This document shows, piece by piece, positions 30,107 to 38,998 of a stretch of DNA of 64,000 nucleotides. The position numbers and the translations under genes were made by a program. The DNA lies in NCBI GenBank assembly GCA_030248195.1, contig JASAND010023997.1, forward strand, positions 20,258-84,257. The letters run 5' to 3'. Source of the stretch: Trissonchulus latispiculum. Its lineage: Eukaryota; Nematoda; Enoplea; Enoplida; Ironidae. How positions within the stretch are numbered: position 1 is the first letter of the stretch; every line of letters starts with the position of its first letter. The notes under the pieces were generated by a model. It had not been told where the DNA came from, made no database searches, and was given only the letters and a program-made list of their open reading frames with translations.

Positions 30107-31242
30107 AGAAACGTTTGGAAAATATTTACTACGACCCTAAAAGTCCTGCAGCATTTGGTGGTATTAATCGTGTGTACCAGGAAGCGAAAAGACATGGAAT
30201 TTCAAAGTCAAAGGTACGTCAGTGGTTGGAAAAGCAATATACTTACAGCATCCATAAACCTGTAAGGCACAAATTCCCCACGAGGAGATATGTTGTATCA
30301 GCAATTGACGACCTATGGCAAATAGACTTGGCAGATATGGTATCGATTTCAGAGAAAAATGATGGTTATAAGTATCTATTCACTTGTATTGATGCCTTCT
30401 CTAAGTACGCATGGGTAATACCCGTTAAGAGCAAAGGTGGTGTAGAGATGACAAGAGCGTTCCAGGAAATATTAGCAGACGATCGATCACCCCTTAACCT
30501 TCAGTCTGATAGAGGCAAAGAATTTCTCAATAAGGATTTCCAGAAGCTGCTAAACACCCACCATATCAACTTTTACACGTGTAATAATCCTGTGATTAAG
30601 TGTAGTCTAGTAGAACGTTTCAACCGAACAATCAAGACAAAGATATGGAAATACTTTACCAAGGCAAGATCTTACAGGTACATTGACGCACTACCCGAAC
30701 TCGTCAGTGGCTACAATAATGCACGTCACAGGAGTATTCGTATGTCACCTGTTGAGGCATCTAAACCAGAAAATATGGAAGCTGTTAGAAAAGCTTTATA
30801 CGGGAAGACAAGAAGTAATAATAATAATCATAATAACAATAATAATAATAATAGCAATAAGAATAACAACACTAATAATAATATTAGGCCACCTAAGTTG
30901 AAGGTTGGAGAAATGGTTCGAATAAGTAAAGCAAAAGGACTGTTCGATAAAGGTTATTTACCTAACTGGTCAGAAGAACTGTTCCGAATACGAAAGGTCA
31001 GTACCAATAATCCACCAATGTACCACCTAGAAGATTACGGAGGTGAAGAGATTGAGGGTGGATTCTATGAGCCTGAAGTACAACGGGTTGATGAACCAGA
31101 CACATATTGGGTAGAAAAGGTAATAAAAACAAGAAGGCGTAAGGGTCGTAAAGAGTATTTTGTCAAGTGGCTTGGATACCCTGACAAATTTAACAGTTGG
31201 ATTACAGAAGATAATGGATTTTTACCTGTACCTGCCCAGTAA
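30091..31242 (+). CDS. Retrovirus-like integrase with C-terminal chromodomain
   Basis: 383 residues. The N-terminal 60 residues resemble the helical pre-core region of Polinton integrases. The rve core has catalytic D79 (LWQIDLADM), D140 (LQSDRGKEF) and E175 (VERFNRT), giving D,D-35-E spacing. Residues about 243-264 are an Asn-rich linker encoded by an AAT microsatellite. A small beta-barrel-like segment (KVGEMVRISK) and a chromodomain at about 339-375 (TYWVEKVIKTRRRKGRKEYF, VKWLGYPDKFNSW) follow. It inserts the linear element into host DNA; the chromodomain probably guides it to methylated histones (established for other chromodomain integrases). Overlaps the next gene by 26 bases. Confidence 0.93.
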   Translation: METSLEKRLENIYYDPKSPAAFGGINRVYQEAKRHGISKSKVRQWLEKQYTYSIHKPVRHKFPTRRYVVSAIDDLWQIDLADMVSISEKNDGYKYLFTCIDAFSKYAWVIPVKSKGGVEMTRAFQEILADDRSPLNLQSDRGKEFLNKDFQKLLNTHHINFYTCNNPVIKCSLVERFNRTIKTKIWKYFTKARSYRYIDALPELVSGYNNARHRSIRMSPVEASKPENMEAVRKALYGKTRSNNNNHNNNNNNNSNKNNNTNNNIRPPKLKVGEMVRISKAKGLFDKGYLPNWSEELFRIRKVSTNNPPMYHLEDYGGEEIEGGFYEPEVQRVDEPDTYWVEKVIKTRRRKGRKEYFVKWLGYPDKFNSWITEDNGFLPVPAQ

Positions 31243-31978
31243 TACCGGAGACTACTCCACCAACAAACTAAACAACTACCGAGTCAAACTTCCTCACAGA
31301 GTAGACCTTGAAGGCGAATGGGAAGTGGCATTAGTAGAGCTCGGATATCCTGTCACCTGGTTTAATGTTGGTAATAAGGCTGATGCGAAGCTTGGAGTGA
31401 CTGTTGGCAAAAAGAAGTTCAATGGTCACATACCCCTAAATAACTATGAGTCTATACATCAGCTATGTGATGCCATCAACTATACACTTGAATTGACTAA
31501 GAAAATTAATTGTGAACTAGCCTACGATGAACTTCATAGACGAGTTGGACTGAAACCTACTACCCTAGACGAAGAACCAGACTTTAAGTCGTTGCACTTC
31601 AGTAAGCAGCTAAAGTATATGCTAGGATACTCTGACACAAAGGTTGTACCAAAGGAAAAGACAGACTCACCACCTAGATACGCAGTCGCCAATAGTGCAC
31701 CAGACCTGAGAGGCGGACTATATTCCCTGTTCATCTATTGTGACGTGGTAGCACCGCAAATGATAGGAAACACCATCTCACCCATCATTCGTGTTGTTAG
31801 TATAGAAGGAAGGCATAATGATACTATTGATCGAATATACAACAATCCACACTATATACCATTGTTAAGGAAAGAGTTTGATAGTATTGAAATACATATA
31901 AAGGATGATCACGGTAACGCGGTAAACTTTAAGTACGGAAAGGTATTTGCAAAGTTACACTTCCGAAAGCGAAGATGA
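31217..31978 (+). CDS. Penton/minor-capsid-like protein, paralogue 1
   Basis: 253 residues from Met at 31217, giving MDFYLYLPSNTGDY; the frame opens at 31160 inside the integrase gene, but family members begin at FYLYLPSN. Contains LEGEWEVALVELGYPVTW near the N terminus and IYCDVVAPQMIG followed by a C-terminal strand pair. This is the widespread Polinton protein thought to be the penton/minor capsid (single jelly roll). The downstream gene is a full-length paralogue; the stop and the next ATG overlap as ATGA. Confidence 0.75.
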   Translation, partial: DFYLYLPSNTGDYSTNKLNNYRVKLPHRVDLEGEWEVALVELGYPVTWFNVGNKADAKLGVTVGKKKFNGHIPLNNYESIHQLCDAINYTLELTKKINCELAYDELHRRVGLKPTTLDEEPDFKSLHFSKQLKYMLGYSDTKVVPKEKTDSPPRYAVANSAPDLRGGLYSLFIYCDVVAPQMIGNTISPIIRVVSIEGRHNDTIDRIYNNPHYIPLLRKEFDSIEIHIKDDHGNAVNFKYGKVFAKLHFRKRR

Positions 31979-32736
31979 GTTTCTACCTGTATCTAACTGG
32001 AAGTGACGGTACCTTCGAGAATCAATTGGCTCATCCACTACATCTCCATGGTAGGTGGTCGGTTGCAATGGTAGACTTCATTTATCCTCATACATGGAAA
32101 GCCCTTGATTCTGATACATTCATTATAGTCCTATTTGAGGCAAACGAGAGAGCAGTTGGCAATATACCCAGACGGAGGTACTATAACCTTCATGACCTGA
32201 TAAACACCATCAACCTTACCATTCAGTCAATTCTTAATGAACGTCAGGAATCACCTCCTATACGTTTCGTCTATGATCAGGAAATGGATCGGGTTTACCT
32301 GGACTTATACGAGAACCAAGAACACCTTGAAAGACCCAACTTTGGTTTTGTTCAATTTGCACCTACAATTGCACGCATACTTGGCTTTGACTCTCAGAAA
32401 TTTACCGTAGAGGATGGTACGGATGCCCTAAGGACTAAGAAGTTCTACGCACAACGTCCACCTGACCTCAACTATCATTACCTTCAAGTTCATTGTGACA
32501 TTGTGAAAGAACAGTTAATGGGCACAACTACCGGGAATCTACTGGGAATTGTAAAGGCTGGTAATGAGTATGGAGATATCATCCAACATTCTTTTCAACC
32601 CCACTACGTCCCTGTGAATAAACACGTGATTAGCACCATTAAAGTCCATATAAACAACCACATTGGAAGGACTGTACATTTTGAGTATGGTAATATAGTC
32701 ATTAAACTACACTTCAAGAAAAATCATGAGGACTAG
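31975..32736 (+). CDS. Penton/minor-capsid-like protein, paralogue 2
   Basis: 253 residues, exactly as long as paralogue 1. Aligned landmarks are SFYLYLTGSDGTFENQL with HGRWSVAMVDFIYPHTW, VHCDIVKEQLMG (compare IYCDVVAPQMIG) and a matching end, HPHYVP-like then IKVHINNHIGRTVHFEYGN. The two copies are strongly diverged, so the duplication is old. Either two different vertex proteins or a heteromeric penton is possible. Overlaps the next gene by 11 bases. Confidence 0.73.
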   Translation: MSFYLYLTGSDGTFENQLAHPLHLHGRWSVAMVDFIYPHTWKALDSDTFIIVLFEANERAVGNIPRRRYYNLHDLINTINLTIQSILNERQESPPIRFVYDQEMDRVYLDLYENQEHLERPNFGFVQFAPTIARILGFDSQKFTVEDGTDALRTKKFYAQRPPDLNYHYLQVHCDIVKEQLMGTTTGNLLGIVKAGNEYGDIIQHSFQPHYVPVNKHVISTIKVHINNHIGRTVHFEYGNIVIKLHFKKNHED

Positions 32737-33112
32737 ATATCATCCCGAAACCGTTGAGGACTGGCACCTCCACCTGGTTCAGAGGGGTTCTGGATTCTAC
32801 GCCGGTCAAAGGTATCAGCGTGGCGACGGGTTAGGAAGTCTACTGCGAGGTATTGGTCGGTTCATTTGGCCTGTTGTACGTCGTGTGGGACTAGAGGCAG
32901 GTAGACAAGCCTTTCAGACAGCAGGAGAAGTGGCTCGAGATTACCTGAACAGAGGTGAAGATCCGAGAGAATCGTTGAAGCGAAGAGGTAAGGAAGCCAT
33001 TGGACGAATGCTTGAGAACAGTGGTAAGGCAATTCAACACGGTCAAGGTATTGGATCCAGACCGTATAGACGACGAGTTAAGAGATTGAAGCGTGACATA
33101 TACAGCCCATAA
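32726..33112 (+). CDS. Small basic virion-type protein (pVI-like analogue candidate)
   Basis: 128 residues. FYAGQRYQRGDGLGSLLRGI followed by GRFIWPVVRRVG is the recurring 'QRG.GLG..' segment of Polinton proteins encoded just before the major capsid gene. An amphipathic helix follows, and the C-terminal end RPYRRRVKRLKRD is nuclear-localisation-like. By position and composition it may play the part of adenovirus protein VI (membrane lysis, capsid cement) and be cut by the viral protease; that is inference. Overlaps penton paralogue 2 by 11 bases. Confidence 0.6.
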   Translation: MRTRYHPETVEDWHLHLVQRGSGFYAGQRYQRGDGLGSLLRGIGRFIWPVVRRVGLEAGRQAFQTAGEVARDYLNRGEDPRESLKRRGKEAIGRMLENSGKAIQHGQGIGSRPYRRRVKRLKRDIYSP

Positions 33113-33120
33113 AAACCTGT
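33108..33120 (+). promoter_or_regulatory. TATA-like motif before the major capsid gene
   Basis: cataaaaacctgt, overlapping the stop codon of the preceding gene and 51 bases before the capsid ATG; close relative of catataaacctgac at 34957. Confidence 0.45.
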
Positions 33121-33158
33121 AATAATACTGATAATTATATGACTAACACAGTATTAAT

Positions 33159-34478
33159 ATGGCTAAGCAAGTAGATGAAAAGTCAATGCCGGGCTTTAAG
33201 TCCGAGATGGATCTCTTCTCACTACCTCCAACCCAGGTTAGTGTAGAGAGTGGATACATGGCAGAAATTTACCCCCTAAATCCTGTTACAAGTTCAGGTC
33301 CATACCTATTCCAAGTACCTAAGGATTCCTACATGCTTGACCTGAATAGAAATTATCTATACCTGAAGCTACGAATAACAGATAGTGATGGAAAGGCTGT
33401 GGTAAAGGCGGCGGATGGTAGTATCTCAGTAGCACCCATCAATATGCTAGCAAAAACATTCATCAGACGATTGGTAGTCAAACTGTCAGATAAGGAAATT
33501 TACAACAGTGGAGACCTGTATCACTACGGAGCCTACCTAGAGACAATAGCCAACTTTGGGAAGGAAGCCAAGACCACACATCTACAGAGTAACCTATTTG
33601 CGAAGGACAGTGACTTTAACGACATTACATCTACAGCAGCTAAACACAGGGGTATACCCTTCACTGATGATCGATATGTAGTCGTAGCAGGACCCCTTCA
33701 CTGCGATCTATTCAAACAAGACAGATACCTGCTAAGTGAGTGCCAGTTGAGTCTGGAAATACATCGAAATACTGATGATGTACTGTTACAGTCAGCAACC
33801 AGTGGATACAAGCTCATTGTGGACGACATTAGGTGGTGTGTATGGAAGGTCAAACCTCAGGATTCCCTGACCATGGCAATTGAGGGTGTTCTGAGAGATC
33901 ATGAAACTGCCAAATATCCCATTAGAAGAACCAAGCTAGTAACCAGACATATCGCACCCGGAGTACAGACAATAGTTGAAAACTCCATATTCACAGGTCA
34001 ACTTCCACGCAGGGTCTTAGTGGCAATGGTAAAGTCAGAAGCATTCAATGGAAGTCAGAAACATAACCCCCTCGAGTTCCAACACTGTAACGTCAGCGAG
34101 ATTGCACTCAAGTACGGAGATGAGTTTGTACCCAAACAACCTATGAGGATGGCATGGGATAAGTTCCAGTACACAATGCCGTTCATATACCTGTATGAGG
34201 GTAACGACATGGCAGGGTCAACTAAAGGTGCAGATATTTCCTACGAAGATTTTGGTAAGGGATACACGATATTTGCGTTTGATCTAACTCCCGATAACGT
34301 GGATACAGGAGCTATGCAATTGATCAGGGAAGGTGACGTATCACTGAGAATGCAACTAGAGAAAGCCCTACCTACTGCCACTTACCCTCAAGGAGTTGAA
34401 ATCATTATATATGGCGAATTTGATAATCTCATATCAATAGATTATAATCGAACACCATTCTTTGACTACGCACTATGA
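33159..34478 (+). CDS. Major capsid protein (double jelly roll)
   Basis: 439 residues, intact. N-terminal DLFSLPPTQVSVESGYMAEI and the core NYLYLKLRITDSDG are typical of Polinton/adintovirus hexon-type capsid proteins, as are NSGDLYHYGAYLETIANFG and the late ISIDYNRTPFFDYAL end. Two jelly-roll domains are expected over residues about 20-230 and 240-435. Trimers form the capsid facets. The stop codon overlaps the protease ATG (atga). Identification is from motif style and gene order; structure cannot be checked here. Confidence 0.85.
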   Translation: MAKQVDEKSMPGFKSEMDLFSLPPTQVSVESGYMAEIYPLNPVTSSGPYLFQVPKDSYMLDLNRNYLYLKLRITDSDGKAVVKAADGSISVAPINMLAKTFIRRLVVKLSDKEIYNSGDLYHYGAYLETIANFGKEAKTTHLQSNLFAKDSDFNDITSTAAKHRGIPFTDDRYVVVAGPLHCDLFKQDRYLLSECQLSLEIHRNTDDVLLQSATSGYKLIVDDIRWCVWKVKPQDSLTMAIEGVLRDHETAKYPIRRTKLVTRHIAPGVQTIVENSIFTGQLPRRVLVAMVKSEAFNGSQKHNPLEFQHCNVSEIALKYGDEFVPKQPMRMAWDKFQYTMPFIYLYEGNDMAGSTKGADISYEDFGKGYTIFAFDLTPDNVDTGAMQLIREGDVSLRMQLEKALPTATYPQGVEIIIYGEFDNLISIDYNRTPFFDYAL

Positions 34479-34963
34479 ATACCAGAGAAATTCATCTAAC
34501 TCTAAGCAAAGACCGTAGAATTCCCTTCCTGGGAGTATTTGCAAGTGATCAATTACCTGATAGGATACCAAATCAATGTTGTTGTCTTGTTGCAAACACT
34601 GAACGGGCTAATGAACCTGGAGAACACTGGGTTGCAATGTGGTTGGAGGAGGATAGGGTAGAATATTTTGATAGCTATGGATTACCACCTCTACTATTCA
34701 CATCTTTCATTGGAAATAAGATACTAGAATACAATCCTATCCAGCTACAAGATTTTACCACTGATGTTTGTGGAGAATACTGTATCTACTTCCTTCACCA
34801 CCGAGCTAGAGGAAGATCAATGGACTCCATTATCAGATATCTCAGGAAGCGGAGTGATACCAATGATAGTATTGTCAAGACATTTGTTGATTCCCTGAGA
34901 ATTAGAACACCACCTACACCTAATTGCCAGATATGCCATAAAAAGTATCACAATATCATATAA
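34475..34963 (+). CDS. Adenain-like cysteine protease
   Basis: 162 residues. Catalytic set visible: His51 in GEHWVAMW, Asp66 in EYFDSYG, the oxyanion Gln92 in QLQDF and Cys99 in DVCGEYC, the order of C5/Ulp1-type proteases. It matures capsid proteins during assembly. Starts on the capsid gene's stop by a 4-base overlap, so the two are probably co-expressed. C-terminal NCQICHKKYH could bind metal. Intact. Confidence 0.9.
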   Translation: MNTREIHLTLSKDRRIPFLGVFASDQLPDRIPNQCCCLVANTERANEPGEHWVAMWLEEDRVEYFDSYGLPPLLFTSFIGNKILEYNPIQLQDFTTDVCGEYCIYFLHHRARGRSMDSIIRYLRKRSDTNDSIVKTFVDSLRIRTPPTPNCQICHKKYHNII

Positions 34964-34970
34964 ACCTGAC
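34957..34970 (+). promoter_or_regulatory. TATA-like motif before the 34999 gene
   Basis: catataaacctgac, overlapping the protease stop and 42 bases before the ATG at 34999. Matches catataaacagact before the ATPase gene at 11 of 14 positions. Confidence 0.45.
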
Positions 34971-34998
34971 TTATCACTTAACCTAACCATACCTTACC

Positions 34999-35343
34999 AT
35001 GCATCTGCTAATACTTTTAGCACTTACAACCCTAGCACACTCTGTTATCGTCACAGAAACAGATGAGGGTATAAGGCTATCTCAGAACAATGTTACCACA
35101 ACACTAGACACTGACCATCTATACCATAGATTGACTGATTGTAGCTTACATCTATGTCGAGAGAATGAACTCAGTCATAGAACCAATTCCTGTCACTATG
35201 TTGAATGGGAACACTGTTGGGAATACTGCTACGATAATACTAGAAGTCTACAGTCAATTCATGATAAAATGACTGGATTTAAGATAGATAATGCCACAGA
35301 ACTTGAATATTTACGTTCAGCACTAAGAGAATATTACCACTAA
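34999..35343 (+). CDS. Small secreted Cys-rich protein
   Basis: 114 residues with a clear signal peptide (MHLLILLALTTLAHS) and six further Cys in DCSLHLCRENE, NSCHY, HCWEYCYDN, enough for three disulphides. One N-glycosylation site near NNVTTT. No known domain. Lies between protease and polymerase with its own TATA-like word, so it is probably transcribed separately. A secreted viral effector or receptor decoy is possible but unproven. Confidence 0.6.
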   Translation: MHLLILLALTTLAHSVIVTETDEGIRLSQNNVTTTLDTDHLYHRLTDCSLHLCRENELSHRTNSCHYVEWEHCWEYCYDNTRSLQSIHDKMTGFKIDNATELEYLRSALREYYH

Positions 35344-35586
35344 TAATGTGCTAATGTTGTACTAATGTTATACTTGCAGTTAATGTACATACATTTCGTG
35401 TTGGTAACTTTATGTAAATCTAGAGTTATTCAAAGCAGCCTTTTGTAATATCTCTGTTTTCTTATATCAGCTTTTTTTGTATTGCCATGGTAAATGTAAA
35501 CTTATGTGTTTGTTGTTTGTTGCTTCATGTAATGACATTTTGAATTCGGGGGTATTAAGAAGGGTAATTAGTTTTGAGAGTTAGTA
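35344..35586. other. Gap before the polymerase gene
   Basis: AT-rich, non-coding; presumably holds the polymerase promoter, but I see no TATA-like word of the type found before other genes. Confidence 0.4.
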
Positions 35587-38500
35587 TTGAAAATGAGTTT
35601 GCAACGTCAAGCGGTTTCTTTAAGAGGTTATTATCGGTGGTACCGGATAACCCCAGATGAAGCTACTAATGATCCGAAACAATTCCTACTGGAATCAACC
35701 GAGACTGTTCAGAATCTCATCAGTGATCAAGCCATGAAGATGCAGCTAAGACTACATATTCTATTCATCAATGAGATCACCAATGAAACAATGAGCAGCT
35801 ATTTTGCCAGCAAACAGACCATCATCATGCCTGGAGAAGATGTACCCATGAATTCAATGATTAACCACATTCTATCCAATGTCGAAGAGTTTCAGCGTAA
35901 TGGATCTGGCTGGATAATTGATCATGTACGATACCTGGACATTCACCTTGCCAAATACCGACCATTATTTGGATCAACCTACATACCATTGCCTAAGAAG
36001 CTTCAAAGCAAGAAGGCAATCATCAATCCGAAGAATAGTGACAATAAATGCTTCATGTGGAGTATTTTGGCAGGACTACATCCAGTGAAGACTAATGCGA
36101 ATAGAGTTTTCAAATATCAACAATTTGTGGATAATCTGAACTTTGAAGGTCTGGAGTTCCCAGTTAAACTAACCGATATACCCAAATTTGAACGACAGAA
36201 CGATATATCCATCAATGTCTATGGTTACGACAAATCAGTTCATATCCTATACCTATCGAAGACCAGACGTGAGAAACATATCCACCTATTGCTCCTGAAT
36301 AACCAACATTACTGCCTTATCAAGGACCTTGGAAGATTTCTTCATGATCAGCGGAAAGAAAAAGGAAGAAAGTGGTTTTGCAATCATTGTCTATTTCCAT
36401 TTGGCACAGAAGAACGACGTAATGAACATCAGAACCTTTGTAGTACTGATAATGTACAGATTACAGTAATGCCATCATTGACAAAGCTTAAATTTCAGAA
36501 TGATCATAGGCGTTTAATGCGACCTTACGTGATTTATGCAGATTTTGAGTGTTTATTAGAGAAGGTAGACACATGCCAGCCTAACCCAATGTCCTCTTTC
36601 ACAAACAGTTACGAGCGACATAAACCATGCGCATACGGGCTAGTAGATGTTCTCCAATGTTGTGAGGGAAAGCCAGTGGTTAGGGGAGATCCGATAATTT
36701 ATCGAGGGGAAGACGCAGTGCAGCAATTCCTTAGGACCGTCATACAGAAGGGTCAACAGTACCAGGAAGTTCTGAATAAGTATCCGAGGTTACCCAAGCG
36801 ACTTCTTCAACATGGTACAGAATGTCATCTATGTCATGGCACGATTGCGGAGGGTGAGTCTACAAGGGATCATTGTCATATTTGCGGCACAATCAGAGGT
36901 TATGCACACAGGCGGTGTAATCTCAAGTATAAGCTTGGACGAACGGTGACTGTAATGTTCCACAACCTAAGGCGGTACGATGGGCACCTAATAATGCAGG
37001 AAGTTGGGAAGATCAGTAAGGAGTTTAAGCTTGACATCACGTGCGTACCGAAGGGATTAGAAGATTACCTATGTTTTGAGTTGAATGTCGAACAGGAATG
37101 GCGTATCAGGTTCATTGACAGCTATCAATTCCTGAACAGGTCACTGGATACATTAGCAGGTGGATTGGCTGACGAGGACTTTCAATTCACATCCAGTATC
37201 TACGGTGACAAGCTAGCACTGATGAGAAGGAAGGGCGTATATCCGTATGAATACATGGATTCATGGGCAAGATTCGAGGAGCAGCAGTTACCACCCATTG
37301 AAGCCTTCCACAGTACATTGACAGACAGTGACATCAGTAGCAGCGACTACGAACATGCAGTCAATGTATGGCAGAGTCTAGGAATTCAGAATATGGGACA
37401 GTATCACGATGAATACCTGAGAACAGATGTCCTATTGCTTGCAGATGTGGTAGAGAATTTTCGCAGAACCAGTCTGAAAACATATGGTTTAGATCCATGT
37501 CATTATTGTACTCTACCTTCATTTGCATGGGACGCCTGTCTCAAGTACACAGGACAAGAGCTAGATCTATTGACTGACCCAGATATGTACAAGTTTTTTG
37601 AAGATGGGATTAGGGGTGGAGTGGCTATGGTTGCTCAACGGTACGCTAAGGCTAATAATCCCCTGTTGGATGACTATAATCCCAATCTTCCAACATCCTA
37701 TATAACCTACGTAGACATGAATAATTTATACGGATGGTCAATGGTCCAGAAGTTACCCGTACGCAATTTTAGGTGGATGACAGACTTAGATCAGTGGAGA
37801 GACGTTCCATGTATCCTTGAAGTTGACCTTGACTATCCACACAATCTACATCATGCACACAATGACTATCCACTTGCACCAGAGCGAATTACCATCAGCG
37901 AGGGTATGATATCACCATACAGTAAGCAACAGGGAGGATATATGAGGTGTGAGAAGTTAGTACCGAATTTACAGAATAAGACTCGTTACATCGTACACAA
38001 GCATACCCTAGAACAGTATTTAGATCAGGGTTTAGTGCTAAGGAAGATACATAGGGGAGTAACATTTGAGGAAGAAGCATGGATGAAACCCTACATTGAG
38101 TTGAATATGGTGAAGAGGGCAGCCGCTAAGAGTAGGTTCGAGGAAGATTTATACAAGCTCATGAATAATGCGGTATTTGGGAAGACAATGGAGAATGTAC
38201 GCAATCATGTAGACGTAAGGCTAGTTACCAGTCCAGAGAAGTTTGAGAAGTTAGTTGCAAACCCTAGGTATAAGGCATGTGAAGCCTTTTCAGGGGATTT
38301 GGTAGCAGTTCAGATGCAGAAACGTACAGTAAAGCTATGCAAGCCAGTATATGTAGGATTTACCGTACTGGAATTATCGAAGTATCTCATGTATAATTTT
38401 CACTACAATTACATGAGACAGAAGTACGGTGATAGAGCAAGCCTACTGTATACTGACACTGATAGCTTCTGTTACCACGTGACAACACCTGACATTTACC

Positions 38501-38916
38501 AAGACATGGCACAGAACATTGACTTATTTGACACCAGCAATTACCCTAAGGAACATCCACTGTACAGCACAGCCAACAAGAAGGTAATTGGTAAGATGAA
38601 GGATGAAGTTAAGGGGAAGCCTATAAGTGAATTTGTTGGACTGAGAGCGAAGATGTACAGTATCCGGTGTGAAGGAGATGATAAGTCAGCAGCTAAGGGA
38701 CTAAGTAGGTCGGTGAGATTGAGTCATGAAGATTATAAGCGAATTCTATTTGAAGGAGGTCAGACTAGACATATTATGAGTAGCATTGACAGGAAGGGAC
38801 ATCAGTTGACTACAGTACAGAGGTGTAAGGTAGGATTAAGCGCCTATGACGACAAACGTTATATACTTGATGATGGCATTCATTCACTTGCTTATGGTCA
38901 TGTATTGATTGATTGA
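35587..38916 (+). CDS. Protein-primed family B DNA polymerase
   Basis: 1109 residues, intact. The N-terminal part has the NSDNKCFMWSILAGLHP segment and a Cys/His finger (CNHCLF..EHQNLC) usual in Polinton polymerases; residues about 413-449 form an endonuclease VII-like CxxC...DHCHICGTIRGYAHRRCN motif. Exonuclease motifs: D319/E321 (YADFE), N460/D465 (HNLRRYDGH), Y610/D614 (YLRTD). Polymerase motifs: A at D710 (DMNNLYGWS), B at 860-866 (NNAVFGK) and C at 957-960 (YTDTDS). It replicates the linear element with a protein primer. Intact motifs suggest recent activity. Confidence 0.95.
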   Translation: MKMSLQRQAVSLRGYYRWYRITPDEATNDPKQFLLESTETVQNLISDQAMKMQLRLHILFINEITNETMSSYFASKQTIIMPGEDVPMNSMINHILSNVEEFQRNGSGWIIDHVRYLDIHLAKYRPLFGSTYIPLPKKLQSKKAIINPKNSDNKCFMWSILAGLHPVKTNANRVFKYQQFVDNLNFEGLEFPVKLTDIPKFERQNDISINVYGYDKSVHILYLSKTRREKHIHLLLLNNQHYCLIKDLGRFLHDQRKEKGRKWFCNHCLFPFGTEERRNEHQNLCSTDNVQITVMPSLTKLKFQNDHRRLMRPYVIYADFECLLEKVDTCQPNPMSSFTNSYERHKPCAYGLVDVLQCCEGKPVVRGDPIIYRGEDAVQQFLRTVIQKGQQYQEVLNKYPRLPKRLLQHGTECHLCHGTIAEGESTRDHCHICGTIRGYAHRRCNLKYKLGRTVTVMFHNLRRYDGHLIMQEVGKISKEFKLDITCVPKGLEDYLCFELNVEQEWRIRFIDSYQFLNRSLDTLAGGLADEDFQFTSSIYGDKLALMRRKGVYPYEYMDSWARFEEQQLPPIEAFHSTLTDSDISSSDYEHAVNVWQSLGIQNMGQYHDEYLRTDVLLLADVVENFRRTSLKTYGLDPCHYCTLPSFAWDACLKYTGQELDLLTDPDMYKFFEDGIRGGVAMVAQRYAKANNPLLDDYNPNLPTSYITYVDMNNLYGWSMVQKLPVRNFRWMTDLDQWRDVPCILEVDLDYPHNLHHAHNDYPLAPERITISEGMISPYSKQQGGYMRCEKLVPNLQNKTRYIVHKHTLEQYLDQGLVLRKIHRGVTFEEEAWMKPYIELNMVKRAAAKSRFEEDLYKLMNNAVFGKTMENVRNHVDVRLVTSPEKFEKLVANPRYKACEAFSGDLVAVQMQKRTVKLCKPVYVGFTVLELSKYLMYNFHYNYMRQKYGDRASLLYTDTDSFCYHVTTPDIYQDMAQNIDLFDTSNYPKEHPLYSTANKKVIGKMKDEVKGKPISEFVGLRAKMYSIRCEGDDKSAAKGLSRSVRLSHEDYKRILFEGGQTRHIMSSIDRKGHQLTTVQRCKVGLSAYDDKRYILDDGIHSLAYGHVLID

Positions 38917-38998
38917 TTGTATGTATTAAATTACGTATAGAATAAATAATGGTGTTGAAGATTCCTAAGGTTTAGGGTTTGATGTCTCCTATACTACT

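Larger units (their letters stand above)
23702..38998 (+). mobile_element. Polinton/Maverick (adintovirus-like) element, apparently intact
   Basis: A 15.3 kb block with the hallmark set: protein-primed DNA polymerase B, retrovirus-like integrase, A32/FtsK-type packaging ATPase, adenain-like cysteine protease, double-jelly-roll major capsid and penton-like proteins, all with open frames. Proposed ends are the 14-base inverted match agtagtataggaga at 23702-23715 and its complement at 38985-38998. They start with AG as Polinton ends do, and lie just outside the outermost genes. The inverted match is short for a Polinton (usually hundreds of bases) and the flanking hexamers (aggtgg, taggta) are not a clean 6-bp duplication, so the exact ends are provisional. 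It lies about 500 bases upstream of an ABCA exon, probably in an intron. Confidence 0.9.
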
